Below, piece after piece: positions 42,544 to 52,107 of a stretch of 64,000 nt of DNA. The translations under genes were made by a program, and so were the position numbers. Every line of letters begins with the position of its first letter. Within the stretch, counting starts at the first letter, position 1. The notes under the pieces are model-generated. The model did no database searches. It was not told where the DNA came from and worked only from the letters and a program-made list of their open reading frames with translations. The stretch is taken from the NCBI GenBank assembly GCA_037953745.1, contig JBAKBP010004326.1:1-64000 (forward strand). The letters run 5' to 3'. The DNA is from Lithodes maja. Taxonomy: Eukaryota > Arthropoda > Malacostraca > Decapoda > Lithodidae.

Positions 42544-44752
42544 CTTTTTTGGTCTTTGGAGGGAAAGGTGGCATGCCCTTCCTTTTCCCTCGTACTGTGC
42601 CTACAGTCCCCGTCTTGCGCTCATGCAGGTACTGTGAGAGAGTGGGGGACGTGTAATAATTGTCCGTGTAGAGGACGTGATTCTTATGGAAGTAGCGGTC
42701 CATCATGGCTTGCACCACTGCTCCGCCAAAGCCAATGATGGGGTCCACAAGCAAGTCCCCTTCCTTCCCACTGTAGACCAGGAAGTCCAGGACATAGCCA
42801 GTTTGGCAGTCGCACAGCACAAAGAATTTTATGCCAAAGCGATGTCTTTTTGAGGGGATGTACTGCCGGAAGCTGAGTTTTCCCCGGAACAGCACAAGAG
42901 ACTCGTCAATGACGACCTTGCGGAAGGGCTTGAAGTAGGAGGTGAAGCGTTCTCGCATCATCTCATACAACGTCCTAATCTTCCACAGCTTGTCTGGGAG
43001 GTGGACGTCAAGGTTGGTGACAAGATGGAGCGCTGCGAGGATATCAAGGTACCGGTCGCGAGCCATATATTTCCCGAAGGCAGGGGTGGAAATCAGATCA
43101 TTGGTGATCCAATAGTCAGGCAACCTATGCTTCTTGACATGAGGCATTAGCATGGTGAGTGCCAGGAACACCATGAACTCTTTATGAGTCACTGGGGTCC
43201 ACTTCCTCATGTGGCCCTTGGTCACCTTGCCCAAAAAGTGGACCTGGAATTGGTGCTGCTTATTTGTCTCTTTGACAACATAGCCTACCACCTCCTCATC
43301 AAAGAAGGCCTCAAATAGTTCGTGTGGTGGAGCATTGAGGCCTGCAGGAAAATTGGGGGTAATGCCTGAACCCTCCAGTACCTCATCAAAAGCTGGCACA
43401 TCAGGGTTGTATCCATCCCCATCAACTACGTCTTGCCACTGAAAAACGTAGAATGGGTCTTGTCTACGCTGACGAGGAGCTCCAGCTGGTGGCCCAGCAC
43501 GCCCAGGGCCAACTCGGGAGGCGCGCGCCCTAGGGCGGCGGGCAGCACGACGGGCAGCACAACGCCGGGCCAAGCGGATGGGTCGAGGGTCGTCGATGTC
43601 CATATAGTCATCGTCAGAGTGGTCATCTTGCCCTGACGGTGGACCTATGTAATCATGGCCAGAGTCTTCAGAGAGGTGCCCTTCATCATCAGTGGCCCCC
43701 ACATAATCTGGCGGGGAACCAGTGATGCGTGGGCGGCGTGCGGGTGGGCGAGGTGGGGAAGGAGTGGCAGGTGAGGCTGTGTCCCCCCGAGGTCCCGGGC
43801 TCCTTGGCCTGCGACGAGTGACAGAAAGCAATGATTCACTGTCACTAGGCCCAGGTATTGGTGATGCGAGCTCAAAGACTTCTTCAGGAAGACATGTTGA
43901 AGGCGGGAGAGGTGGGGAGGACCGTGGGGAAAGTTGCGGGGACGTATGGCTGGGGCCGGCCGGGGTGGACGCCGCGGGAGCCTCGAACAAAACTCTCTTA
44001 CTTTTCTTAATTTTCTTCGTATATTTTCTACCTTTCCCCTTTTCGGCAACAGTATGTCTCCTGTCGGGGGACCTAGGAGGCAAATAGGCCGAAAGTGGGG
44101 GGTCCTCAACCCTTGGCAATGGTGGGGGTGGTGGGGAAGAATGCGGGGCATCCGGGTCATCTTGGGTGGCGTGGGTAGATGAGGGAGACAATGGCGGTCG
44201 AGAAGGGTCACCACGCTGACCCTCACTCACAGCCTCATCCTCACCAAGTATTTTTGCTTGTTCCCTAGCTGCCGCGGCCGCCTTCTCAAGTATTTTTTGC
44301 TTATACAAATGTAGCTTGAAAGGCGATTTACCTGGGGAAGGGCTTGGAGTCGTGTCACTTATGCGAAATTTGGTGAGTGACCTTGAACTCTCCCACTCAC
44401 TTACTCTCTCAAGTTCACTGTCTTTAGGTAAACCAGCTTCCTCAATAACTGGTACATCACCTACATCACTCTCATCACTGTCAATTTCTCTCGCAAATCC
44501 CAGGAATTGCTCTTCTTTCTCACTCTCATGGCCATAATCACTCGACTTATAATTACTGGAGTCGTCACTGACTTCATCATCAACATCATGCTTGGCATCA
44601 GCTCGCTCATAAAGTCTCAAAGTCGTCTCAATACCTCCGGGAGATAACACATTTAGGCGATGCCGTCGGGGTAAGGCGCGACGAACAAGCAAAGGCGTCG
44701 TAGGAAGCACGGTATCGGACACAGCGGAATCACTATTTGGCGTACTGTCCAT
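42480..44752 (-). pseudogene. piggyBac 2 transposase, N-terminal and main catalytic part
   Basis: Likely start is ATG at 44752 (MDSTPNSDSAVSDT), not the upstream in-frame ATG at 44923, which lies in the terminal repeat region. Residues (from 44752) 1-~430 are acidic and Pro/Ser-rich, with basic runs KGRKYTKKIKKSKR (~240) and ARRCAARRAARRPRARASR (~395) that could be nuclear signals. The DDE_Tnp_1_7 domain follows: HKEFMVFLALTMLMPHVKKH, VVIDESLVLFRGKLSFRQYI (Asp616), and LYTDNYYTSPTLSQYL (Asp697). After HWHDQRKVN the frame shifts near 42490; the reading from there to 42323 is out of frame. The third acidic residue is in the downstream frame. The enzyme would excise and integrate at TTAA. A single indel, or an assembly error, separates this copy from a full gene. 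Confidence 0.9.
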
Positions 44753-44949
44753 GATGGCGTCTGGGTAGATACTGTTGTTGTGGCGTCGTTTACGCCGGGT
44801 GGCGCCACCTACCGTCCCATGATACCAAAAATTTACGCGCGGCCTTCGAAAGCACGCATGCAAGCAATGGGCGTTCAAGAGCCCATCCGGGTTGCGCGGG
44901 CCGAGGTTGTTATGGGCGTTCAAGAGCCCATCCGGGTTGGAGGGGTTAA

Positions 44950-46160
44950 TTAATTAATTTAATTAATTTAATTTGCTGCGGCCAAACTATTCCACCCATT
45001 TATATTTTTTTGGTATCAAAACTTTCGGAATCGCAAGCCTCACCCAACTACGCAAGCATGGCTTTGATCATCGGCGTAGTTTTCAAGATGTGGAATTTTA
45101 AGTGGAATTCGAGGTTTTTTCAAGATTGCCGGAAAAAAACCAACGTGCAAAAGCAAAACCTTCTCTATAAAATTTGCGGAGCATTAGTAGGGGAGTGCGT
45201 ATGCCAAAGCCCAGTCGTTTCCTGTGAGTGGGAGAGACGGTATTTAGGCGTCAAGTTTTTCGGGAAATCGGCTGCCACGGACCTGTTTGGCCGCCATGCC
45301 GGATGTTTAGCATATCAAAAGTTGCCCAATACAAAAACGCACCTCTTGTGAAAGTTTGATCCCGATCCAAAACGCGGTTCTGGAGTTATTGCGTCGAAAC
45401 CGGCGCGTAAGAAGAATTTGGATGAAATCCCAGGTTTAATGATTACAATAGGGGTTCCCCGTAGGGGACGAACCCCTAATTAAGGTAAAAAGGCCATCCG
45501 CCAATCACCGCGCTCCCTTTAAGCCAGCTGAGTTTGACGTTTCGGGGCCACCAAGTAAACATGCCACGCCCTCCCGGCTGACCAATTAGAAGCTTCCATT
45601 TTCGGAGCCGACGGCTACGCGTACCGCTTCTCCTTTAAACTCGCTCTCGCTCTCTTCACAGGCCGTTTCCTCTGGTTGCCATGGGTCTAATGCATCAGTG
45701 CCAGCCCTATACTCCCGTAAGCCACTAAAAGACATTCACAACCAGCAACGTATTATGAAGAGAGAAGAGTGGAGGCGAAGGGTAGGGATATTCAAAGCGT
45801 GTGGCCAGAATGTTGGACAACCAGGCGGACCACTCAGCCAATCACAGGGCCGGAGAGCGGGAGGCGGGACTATTGTATATCAAGGAGGTGGGGGAGGTTG
45901 CAGGGGTCATTCACCTCTCGGGTGCCACTGGGCTAACTTCTTGCAACTCACATTCTCTCTCTCTCGCTTGGGCACTAAAGGGAACTCGGATCCACTTATT
46001 CCAGCCTCCCAGCCCTCATCACTTGTTCCAGTAAAGCCCACCTCGGGTCTAGCATCGCTCTCCCCTACTAGGCGGATACACCTTCAGTATCCGGCCGCCT
46101 GCCGTCACATCGCTGGCTTGCATACCTACAGCCAAGCGGTTCAAGAGGGACAGCAGATAG
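44950..46160. other. Unassigned sequence with promoter-like words
   Basis: No gene supported. A hairpin AGGGGTTCCCC..GGGGACGAACCCCT lies at 45449-45476. 45490-45900 has three CCAAT-type boxes (GCCAATCACC, GACCAATTAG, GCCAATCACA) and is GC-richer, similar in style to the LTR promoter of Gypsy-D. It may be a fragment of another LTR, but no partner was found. Confidence 0.4.
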
Positions 46161-46162
46161 TA

Positions 46163-46415
46163 GATAATAATAATAATAATAATAATCTTCTGGTTACTTA
46201 TATAGCGCCCGTATCTCCTCCTTCGAGGATTCACAAGCGCTTGGCTTTCTTTAGTCTACCAGAGACCATTACCCATCCCCCTTGCTCATGGGGAGATGGT
46301 AACCGCCGGCTATATCCCAGAAAAACTTTTCAATCTGAGCCGGGATTGAACGCGAGACCTCGAGATGGGAATCAGGCACGCTGTCAACTGAGCCAGCCGG
46401 ACGGCTGGGATGGGA
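46163..46415 (-). mobile_element. Second type of tRNA-derived SINE with (ATT)n tail
   Basis: On the minus strand the head is tRNA-like: CTGGCTCAGTTGACAGCGTG (A-box region) and GCGTTCAATCCCGGCTC (B box), about 50 bp apart. The 3' end reads GAGATACGGGCGCTATATAA then TAACCAGAAG and (ATT)8 at about 46166-46187. This is unlike the Thr-type SINEs in the window. The tRNA source is not clear. Confidence 0.65.
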
Positions 46416-47262
46416 GCGAAGAATTCCAGTTGAGCTATTGGTCAACTCTGAGGTGGTGAAATTGTTCCAGTAAACACCTAGCAGTACTACATATTTTTTT
46501 ACAGGACCCATATTGGGCCCAAACCAGACTTAAAGAAAGAGAGAAAATGCTTGACTAACCCAGTGGTTCCATACATAATAATTGATGTGTTCTTATAGGA
46601 CAAACTAAAGAGAAAGATACTAGACTTATGTATATGAATAAAACGATGATGTGTTAATAGGATATTAGTTGTTCTTGTCAGAGAAGGCTCCATGCCGATT
46701 AGCTATCAATAGTATAGGATCTGATAGGACAGCAACTAGTTATTTACATTAAAGTAACAGGGGGAAATTCTTAAGTAGATAAGCAACTATAAGGCTCAGG
46801 GGAAATAACGAATAGTTGCAATTAGTTTAGCTTTAGTTTGAGAAATAGGTAGCGAGGACACTAGTCCGTATGATCTACGAAATCTTTTGTTATCAAGGAA
46901 TCATTATCAATTATATTGTTTGAAGGAATATTCGGTCAGTTTCGTTGTAAGTGTTACGAGCGTTAAGTCCAGGAGAATAATGTAAAGTAATCACAGAATC
47001 TATGTAGAGGATTAAAGTGGTGAATCATGTTCTCGTAGGGGTTTGAGGTACTGATCATATTAAGTCATTTACTGAGTTTTATCATTGAATAGGTGATATA
47101 TGTAACACATGATTTATTGGTAACAGGGTTAAGATATCATATAATCTAAGAGTGTAGTAACACCCTGGTCGTTTGAGTAGATATATTGCATAGGGATAAG
47201 AGAATATAGAATCTAAAAGTGTCAGAGGTAGTATCGCCCTGGTCTCTGGGATGACACAGTAG
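46416..47262. other. AT-rich flank with a degenerate CCCTGGT repeat
   Basis: No gene seen. Units with GTAGTA.C.CCCTGGTC.....ATGACACAGTAG recur near 47155-47262 and on the far side of Gypsy-D at 58903-59040. This shows that Gypsy-D inserted into this repeat. Confidence 0.55.
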
Positions 47263-47572
47263 TGTTACGCTGGCCAGCTTGCCAGAATGTACTCGTAACT
47301 CGCTAGCGCTCGCCAGGGCAGTGAAATGGGCTATAATAATCGTAGAACGATGTTCTTTCTTTCAAAGTGTTCATGTTGTCACAGACAGATCAGTGGTGGT
47401 CTTTATTCTTGTCTGTGACACTTGGAAGTATTTTATATCATTGATAGAGTATAAGATATGTTGTGTGAAGTTGTAAGGAGAAAGAGAGCGAGCAGCAAGG
47501 TGGTATTATGTGCGTGTGTATGTACGTGTGCCTTCCTCGCTCGGGCGGAGTTTCCCACGCTTGTGATTGGCC

Positions 47573-47630
47573 GGCGGGCCTGGCGCGTCATATGACGCCT
47601 GCTCCTCATGACGTAGTCGTCTGTGATTGG
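47573..47630 (+). promoter_or_regulatory. LTR promoter cluster: ATTGG boxes and CRE-like sites
   Basis: GTGATTGG twice (47573, 47623) surrounds a perfect palindrome GCGTCATATGACGC (47585-47598) and ATGACGTAG (47608). This looks like inverted CCAAT boxes with ATF/CREB-type half sites. The same block is in the 3' LTR at about 57426-57490, and a related one in the solo LTR near 63160-63225. Confidence 0.5.
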
Positions 47631-48770
47631 GTGCCGCTGTCTTTGTTAGTGCTGGGGGGCTCCTACTCGCGTGTCTCCTGCAGAGCTTGGCATAGCGTGC
47701 TTGGTCCTACATGTCCCTTGCAATCTGTCCCCAATCTACCCCCCTGTACTACTGTTTCTCTCTCTGAACTTCTTCTTTTCCAATACTTCTCATCTTTGTT
47801 CATTTACTTATCCCTTCTGGTTCTCGCATACGACTTCCATAGTCGGCCAGTCGTATTACCAGCACCAGTTGTCACATACATGTTTTGCACTAGCTTTAGG
47901 GATTATTAGAGTCATAGTCACATGGTAGCATAGTACTGGGGTGCTTCTAATTATTGAGCTGTTCTTTCCTACTATTTAATGCTAGACAGTGGAGGGTATC
48001 TTTGGTCGTTGTCTGAGTTATGTATGTGGCAAGTCAGAGCCTGTACGACTTCGACGAAGCTAGGTAGCCTGTAACCCTTGTGCATATTTTTCCTTTGCGA
48101 GTGTAGCAGTATACAAGTGAAGGGCTTTTGCCTACTCTCACCTATATGCTTGCTACCTCATTTTGTTGACCTTTGTGGAGTGCCAGGGTAAGACCAGATA
48201 CTTGAGATCTGCACTTACCAAGAGAGCCTCCAAGTCACTTAACGTAACATAAGGGAAATCTGTTCAAGGGGAGACAGTAGGCTAGGAGCATGCTTGCGCT
48301 CTGCCTAGTTTCCTGGTACCTTTTATGCCACTGCTAGATTTTATTAGTGAGAAAGACGGCATTGTGTTTATTAACTTAATTGTGTATGCTTTAGGAATTA
48401 TTCACACCTTATTTTAGCCTAGGTTGATGCATAGTACACAACCCAGTTTGGCTGTTATGGTGGCTAAGGAAGTACTGTTTTGAGTGGCTATTATTAGTGC
48501 TGTCGCAGAGTTGTTGCACTCCCTTGTTTTATATATATGTATCCTACTTATTGGTGTATTTAAGATACACGCTTTGGTGTCCTGCCCCTGCATTATTTCC
48601 GTTCTATATTGACGAGCATCTCAGAGTATCAGACGTTTTCAGAAGATTCTTTATCTGATTGCTGTAGGACTAGACTTCCAGTGTTTTCATAGAGCATTGA
48701 AGAGGTTAGTGTTGAGTACAGAATCACACTAAAGTTAACGTAAGCATATACTCCTTTATTAAATCTTGTT

Positions 48771-49151
48771 GTTGTTGTTCCCCAAGCTGCCTGGCCGAAC
48801 AGCCCCAAGGCCCCGAGTAAGGCCAAGGCCATAAACGAGCGACCCCACAGAACCCTCCCTGCCGACCACAATAAAGCCTGGGTGACCGAAGCCACTCCAT
48901 GGCGGGGGGCTGAGAGGGTGCGTAAACGCCCGGGAAACCAAAGCCCCACCCAGGGCCCTGTGCCCCTCAGCAATTATGAAGAGAAAGTTGAGGGGCAAAG
49001 GAATAATGTGACGCTTTAGCTTCCAATCTTGGTAGATTGGGAGGTCAATCCACGGAAGAGACGCCGTCACTCGAGATCTAGAAAATATATAAGTAAAAGG
49101 AACAGTCAGAGTAAGCTATGGGTATGGCAGAGATCGCTCAGGTCTCTTGTT
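48771..49151 (-). mobile_element. LINE-derived composite (SINE-like) insertion
   Basis: Flanked by a 7-bp duplication TCTTGTT (48764-48770 and 49145-49151). On the minus strand it starts near GACGGCGTCTCTTCCGTGG, similar to the segment at the right edge of the window (GGCGGCGTCTACGCCGTGG), and ends in GGGGCTGTTCGGCCAGGCAG then AAC repeats, similar to 61349-61440. I infer a short element with LINE 5' and 3' ends and no middle. The uninterrupted sequence is in the 3' LTR. Confidence 0.75.
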
Positions 49152-49293
49152 ATAGTTTATTCAAGCATTGTTATTACTTAAGAGCATTTTATTAACGTAA
49201 AGTACTCCTGTTGTGAGTAGGCTTTGCCGTCACCGGAAAGCCTTTGTAGAAGTGCACTAAAACCCAGTTAATTTACTTACCACCACCACACCA

Positions 49294-49770
49294 GGGGAGG
49301 TGTGGTGGAGTGGTCATGCCACTGGATTGGTAATCCAATGGACCCGGGTTCAAATCCCGATATGTCAATGGGAAGATATTATTGGGATTGAATTTGTGCT
49401 GTACCTAGTATCAGTGCATTACCACAAAGCCCACCGAAATGCCAAAAAAATACCCTCATTGTTCCCTGATTAAATAACACTGTATGAATATTCCCATATT
49501 CAAAATATGTTACAGGGGGACAATGCCTAGTGAGTTCACTGCTCAATAGGTGGCGTTCTGAGAGTGAGGGTCTGAGTCTGGAGGGTGAGACGGTGAAGCG
49601 CTTGAGCGAAGCAACCGGCCGCTTCAGAGATGGAGCTGCTTCGAGCCATGATGGTTGCTTCACATGTCTCACTCCCCAGACTGGAACAAGACCTCACGGG
49701 CTTCACCGTGTTGTGCGGTGGAATGTACAGGCTATCAGCCTATGCCCGAGAGGGAGTAGTTGGAATATAG

Positions 49771-49805
<35 letters not shown>
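49294..49805 (+). mobile_element. tRNA(Thr)-like SINE, copy 2
   Basis: The head is GGGGAGGTGTGGTGGAGTGG with anticodon loop TTGGTAA (GGT, Thr) and B box GGGTTCAAATCCCG. The body contains CTTCACATGTCTCACTCCCC, and a 35-base poly(A) tail runs 49771-49805. It sits in the Gypsy-D 5' LTR; the empty site is in the 3' LTR near 58740. Confidence 0.9.
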
Positions 49806-49808
<3 letters not shown>

Positions 49809-49963
49809 TAGCCAGTAGATTAACTGTGGAGGGTTTAAGTGTTTTGTTCACCGGCGTAATAGTTCGAGGGTTTGGAATTAGTGTACTGTTGTTGCAGATA
49901 TAGCCTATCTTCTAGTCCATTATTAAGTGCCCTTGTTTATTTTGTAGTGCCGGTCGTAACAAA

Positions 49964-49981
49964 TGGCGACCTTAGACCAGT
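49964..49981 (+). other. Gypsy-D primer binding site
   Basis: TGGCGACCTTAGACCAGT begins two bases after the 5' LTR. It shares only the first 8 bases (TGGCGACC) with the Gypsy-B and -C sites, so a different but similar tRNA 3' end may be used. Confidence 0.65.
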
Positions 49982-50223
49982 ATATAGTGAACTGAATATT
50001 GCATTTTTTTTTTTTGGAGAAATCTTATTGCCATTTGGGGTTGAATTTATTTCTCGCATTGTTGGCAGTGGACATTGTTTTGAGGATATATAGAACTTGT
50101 TGGAGTTTATTGGTGACCTAGTATTGCACTCAAGAACATCTTCGAATATTTTTGGTGAATAAAGCTACGCGAGAGTTTGGCTATTTTTGTCTTGACTGAG
50201 ATTTTTTTTTTGAAGACTCCATC

Positions 50224-51345
50224 ATGTCACTGGACGGGTCTGAGCATAGTGAGGGCACAGTGCGAGAGACAGGCGAGGAGGTGGAGAAGGTGGAGTTGTT
50301 TAACGGCGTTCGGGTGGTGAACAATGAGGAGGATGCTCAGATTATTTTGGAGGAGCCTGTGTCGGCAGACCGTGTGTCGGGGCTAGACCGGTACGGACTG
50401 CAGTGTGTAGCCACGGTCTTAGGGTTTTCCGGTACTAGCGGTTTGTCGAGAAGTGAGCTGGTTACCTGTGTGCTGGGTGGGGTGCATGGGGGTTCGGGTG
50501 GAGCGGGAGCTGGGGCACCTTCGTCCCAGCCCCCATTCCACTCAACTCCTATGGTGGCGCCCCCTCGGGTTCCGGAGCCGAGTACGTTCCCGCAGGCCGA
50601 GGCCCGCTGGCGGTTGGGTATGCCTCTAAGTGACTCACTGGGTGGGTCCCCGGTAGTAGCACCCCCTCCTCAGGGTTTGCCTTCCGAGATGTTGTTTCAG
50701 CTCGAGCTCGCCAAACTCGAGCAGCGAAAGCAGGAGCGAGAGGCTGAGCTCGAGCAGCGGAAGCATGAGTCTGAGCTCAAGCAGCGAGAGGCTGAGCTCA
50801 AGTTTGAGCCTGCAAGGTATTGTGCCGATATTGACCTAGAGAAAACTCGGGTAGAGGTGACGAGGAACCGGGTCGTCCAGGGGGGTCGAGCCCATCACCA
50901 GTCCCTGTCGCATCTACTAAAGTTGGTTCCAGTGTTTGATGAGTTAGGAGTTACAGAATTCTTTCTCCGTTTTGAGAAAAAGTGCCGGGAGCACCAATGG
51001 CCCGAGGAGAAGTGGGCAGCCCTTGTTTCTTCAAGATTGACGGGGAAAGCACTCAAGGCGTACGATGCTTTGCCCCTAGACTCCTGTGTGAATTATGAGT
51101 TGTTGAAAGAGGCTGTCCTGAGGGCGTATGAGCTACAGCCAGAGACCTATAGGCTGAAGTTTAGGGCGGTTCCAAAAAGAAAGGAGAGTACTTTCCAGGA
51201 ACACACTAGAGAGCTGTCAGATGCATTTGAAAATTGGTTGAGGCCGGAGAAGGCAACTACTTTTGATGCAGTAAAGCAATTAGTGTTGTTAGAACACTTT
51301 TTTAAATGTACTGGCAGTGACTTGAACTCTGCAGGAGGCGGCTGA
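50224..51345 (+). CDS. Gypsy-D Gag with coiled coil and SCAN-like capsid end
   Basis: 373 codons from ATG at 50224 (MSLDGSEHSEGTVRE). Residues ~55-70 are LDRYGLQCVATVLGF, conserved in Gypsy-C. A Pro-rich linker follows, then ~155-200 with EMLFQLELAKLEQRKQERE, a charged coiled coil with EQRKHE repeats. Capsid starts at ~235 (SHLLKLVPVFDELGVTEFFL) and includes LTGKALKAYDALPLD and LKEAVLRAYELQPETYRLKF. The end, ~320-365, FQEHTRELSDAFENWLRPEK then VKQLVLLEHFFK, resembles the SCAN fold signature (F.E...L.....WLRPE...... LLVLEQFL). The frame ends by an indel near 51335; EAAELADLRLSLIRG continues in another frame. It would form the particle shell. Confidence 0.88.
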   Translation: MSLDGSEHSEGTVRETGEEVEKVELFNGVRVVNNEEDAQIILEEPVSADRVSGLDRYGLQCVATVLGFSGTSGLSRSELVTCVLGGVHGGSGGAGAGAPSSQPPFHSTPMVAPPRVPEPSTFPQAEARWRLGMPLSDSLGGSPVVAPPPQGLPSEMLFQLELAKLEQRKQEREAELEQRKHESELKQREAELKFEPARYCADIDLEKTRVEVTRNRVVQGGRAHHQSLSHLLKLVPVFDELGVTEFFLRFEKKCREHQWPEEKWAALVSSRLTGKALKAYDALPLDSCVNYELLKEAVLRAYELQPETYRLKFRAVPKRKESTFQEHTRELSDAFENWLRPEKATTFDAVKQLVLLEHFFKCTGSDLNSAGGG

Positions 51346-51561
51346 GCTGGCTGACCTCAGGTTGTCATTGATTCGTGGGTGCAGGTCTGCACAGAGAGCT
51401 GAGACAGGTAACAAAGGGCGTACCACTCCACCCCCCGAATTAATGACACAACTAATTATCCATTTAAGAGTACTGTTGCCAATTATGATCCCAAGTCGAA
51501 ACCCTTCCCGTTAAAGAAAGGCCAGGGCCCTTACCCACCTCAGGGGAAGTCCAAGAGTGAA

Positions 51562-52107
51562 GTGGAATGTTTCAAGTGTCATAAGAAGGGGCATATTGCG
51601 TGCTCATGTCCGAGCGCACCGCCTACATCAGTGGTGTCACTAGTGAGTAACATCGGCGTGTCTTTGAGGTCTTCCGCGTTTGCCCGGGGTAAACAGTCGG
51701 TTGCGAAGTCATCGTCGGTGCAGAAGCAGCAGGAGGGCTCGTCACCCGTCCGAGATGTTTTTTGTGGTCATAGGGGGCACGGCACTGTGAGGTGGGCTGG
51801 TGTGAAGCATAGGCTTGAGTTGCTGCGTGATACGGGCGCTTCCCAGACACTTGTTAAGAATTTCACTGGCAAGCCTATTAACGCGGCTCAGGTTGTGGTG
51901 GTTCAAGGCATCAATGCTACGCGGTCATACCCGCTGGTCAGAGTGGAGCTTGAGGTGGACGGTGTGACACGAGAGTTGGATGTGGGTGTGGTGGAGAAAT
52001 TGCCAGTTGAGGGGGTCGACCTCCTTCTCGGCAATGACTTTGCGGTGCCCACTTCCGAGGTTCCACCCTTAGTCGTTGCCGAGAGGGCGGCCGACACGAG
52101 TAGGTAG
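51562..52107 (+). CDS. Gypsy-D nucleocapsid knuckle and aspartic protease
   Basis: The frame starts near a basic linker (KSKPFPLKKGQGPYPPQGK upstream of the Met). Zinc knuckle CFKCHKKGHIACSC at residues 3-16 (CX2CX4HX4C). The protease active site is LLRDTGASQTLV (Asp90), followed by KPINAAQVVVVQGINATRS and the flap-end motif VDLLLGNDFAVPTSEVPPL. It ends at TAG 52105-52107. The next frame (52135) is in the same phase, so only this TAG separates protease from integrase. Gypsy-C has no stop there. The protease would process the Gag-Pol precursor. Confidence 0.85.
   Translation: MECFKCHKKGHIACSCPSAPPTSVVSLVSNIGVSLRSSAFARGKQSVAKSSSVQKQQEGSSPVRDVFCGHRGHGTVRWAGVKHRLELLRDTGASQTLVKNFTGKPINAAQVVVVQGINATRSYPLVRVELEVDGVTRELDVGVVEKLPVEGVDLLLGNDFAVPTSEVPPLVVAERAADTSR

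Larger units (their letters stand above)
40517..44949 (-). mobile_element. piggyBac 2: near-complete DNA transposon with TTAA ends
   Basis: TTAA|CCCTCCAGCCCCGG at the left and CCGGGTTGGAGGGG|TTAA at the right define both ends. The right end has a subterminal direct repeat, TGGGCGTTCAAGAGCCCATC, twice (44868 and 44912). The interior codes the transposase on the minus strand (44752-41887) with one frameshift, and a ~177-bp tandem array lies in the 3' part (40936-41620). Termini match those of the MITEs at 24931 and 60184. Confidence 0.92.
47263..49961 (+). repeat. Gypsy-D 5' LTR with two insertions
   Basis: It matches 57125-58902 throughout, except for a LINE-derived composite (48771-49151) and a SINE (49294-49805). 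Without them it would be about 1.8 kb, as in the 3' LTR. Confidence 0.92.

Noticed and set aside
45010..45351. 113-codon open frame next to piggyBac 2
   Set aside because: No similarity I can name, no flanking signals, frame not supported by any repeat copy.
45698..46459. 253-codon open frame
   Set aside because: It crosses a SINE and a microsatellite, contains Asn runs from AAT repeats and has no recognisable domain.
47508..47909. 133-codon open frame, repeated at 57388-57771
   Set aside because: Both lie in the LTRs of Gypsy-D and are alike only because LTRs are copies; no domain, start context or coding bias.
49294..49366. tRNA-Thr gene candidate (also at 37075-37146 and 61100-61170)
   Set aside because: tRNA-like heads run into the same long body and poly(A) in all three copies and lack a proper 3' acceptor strand; they are SINE heads.
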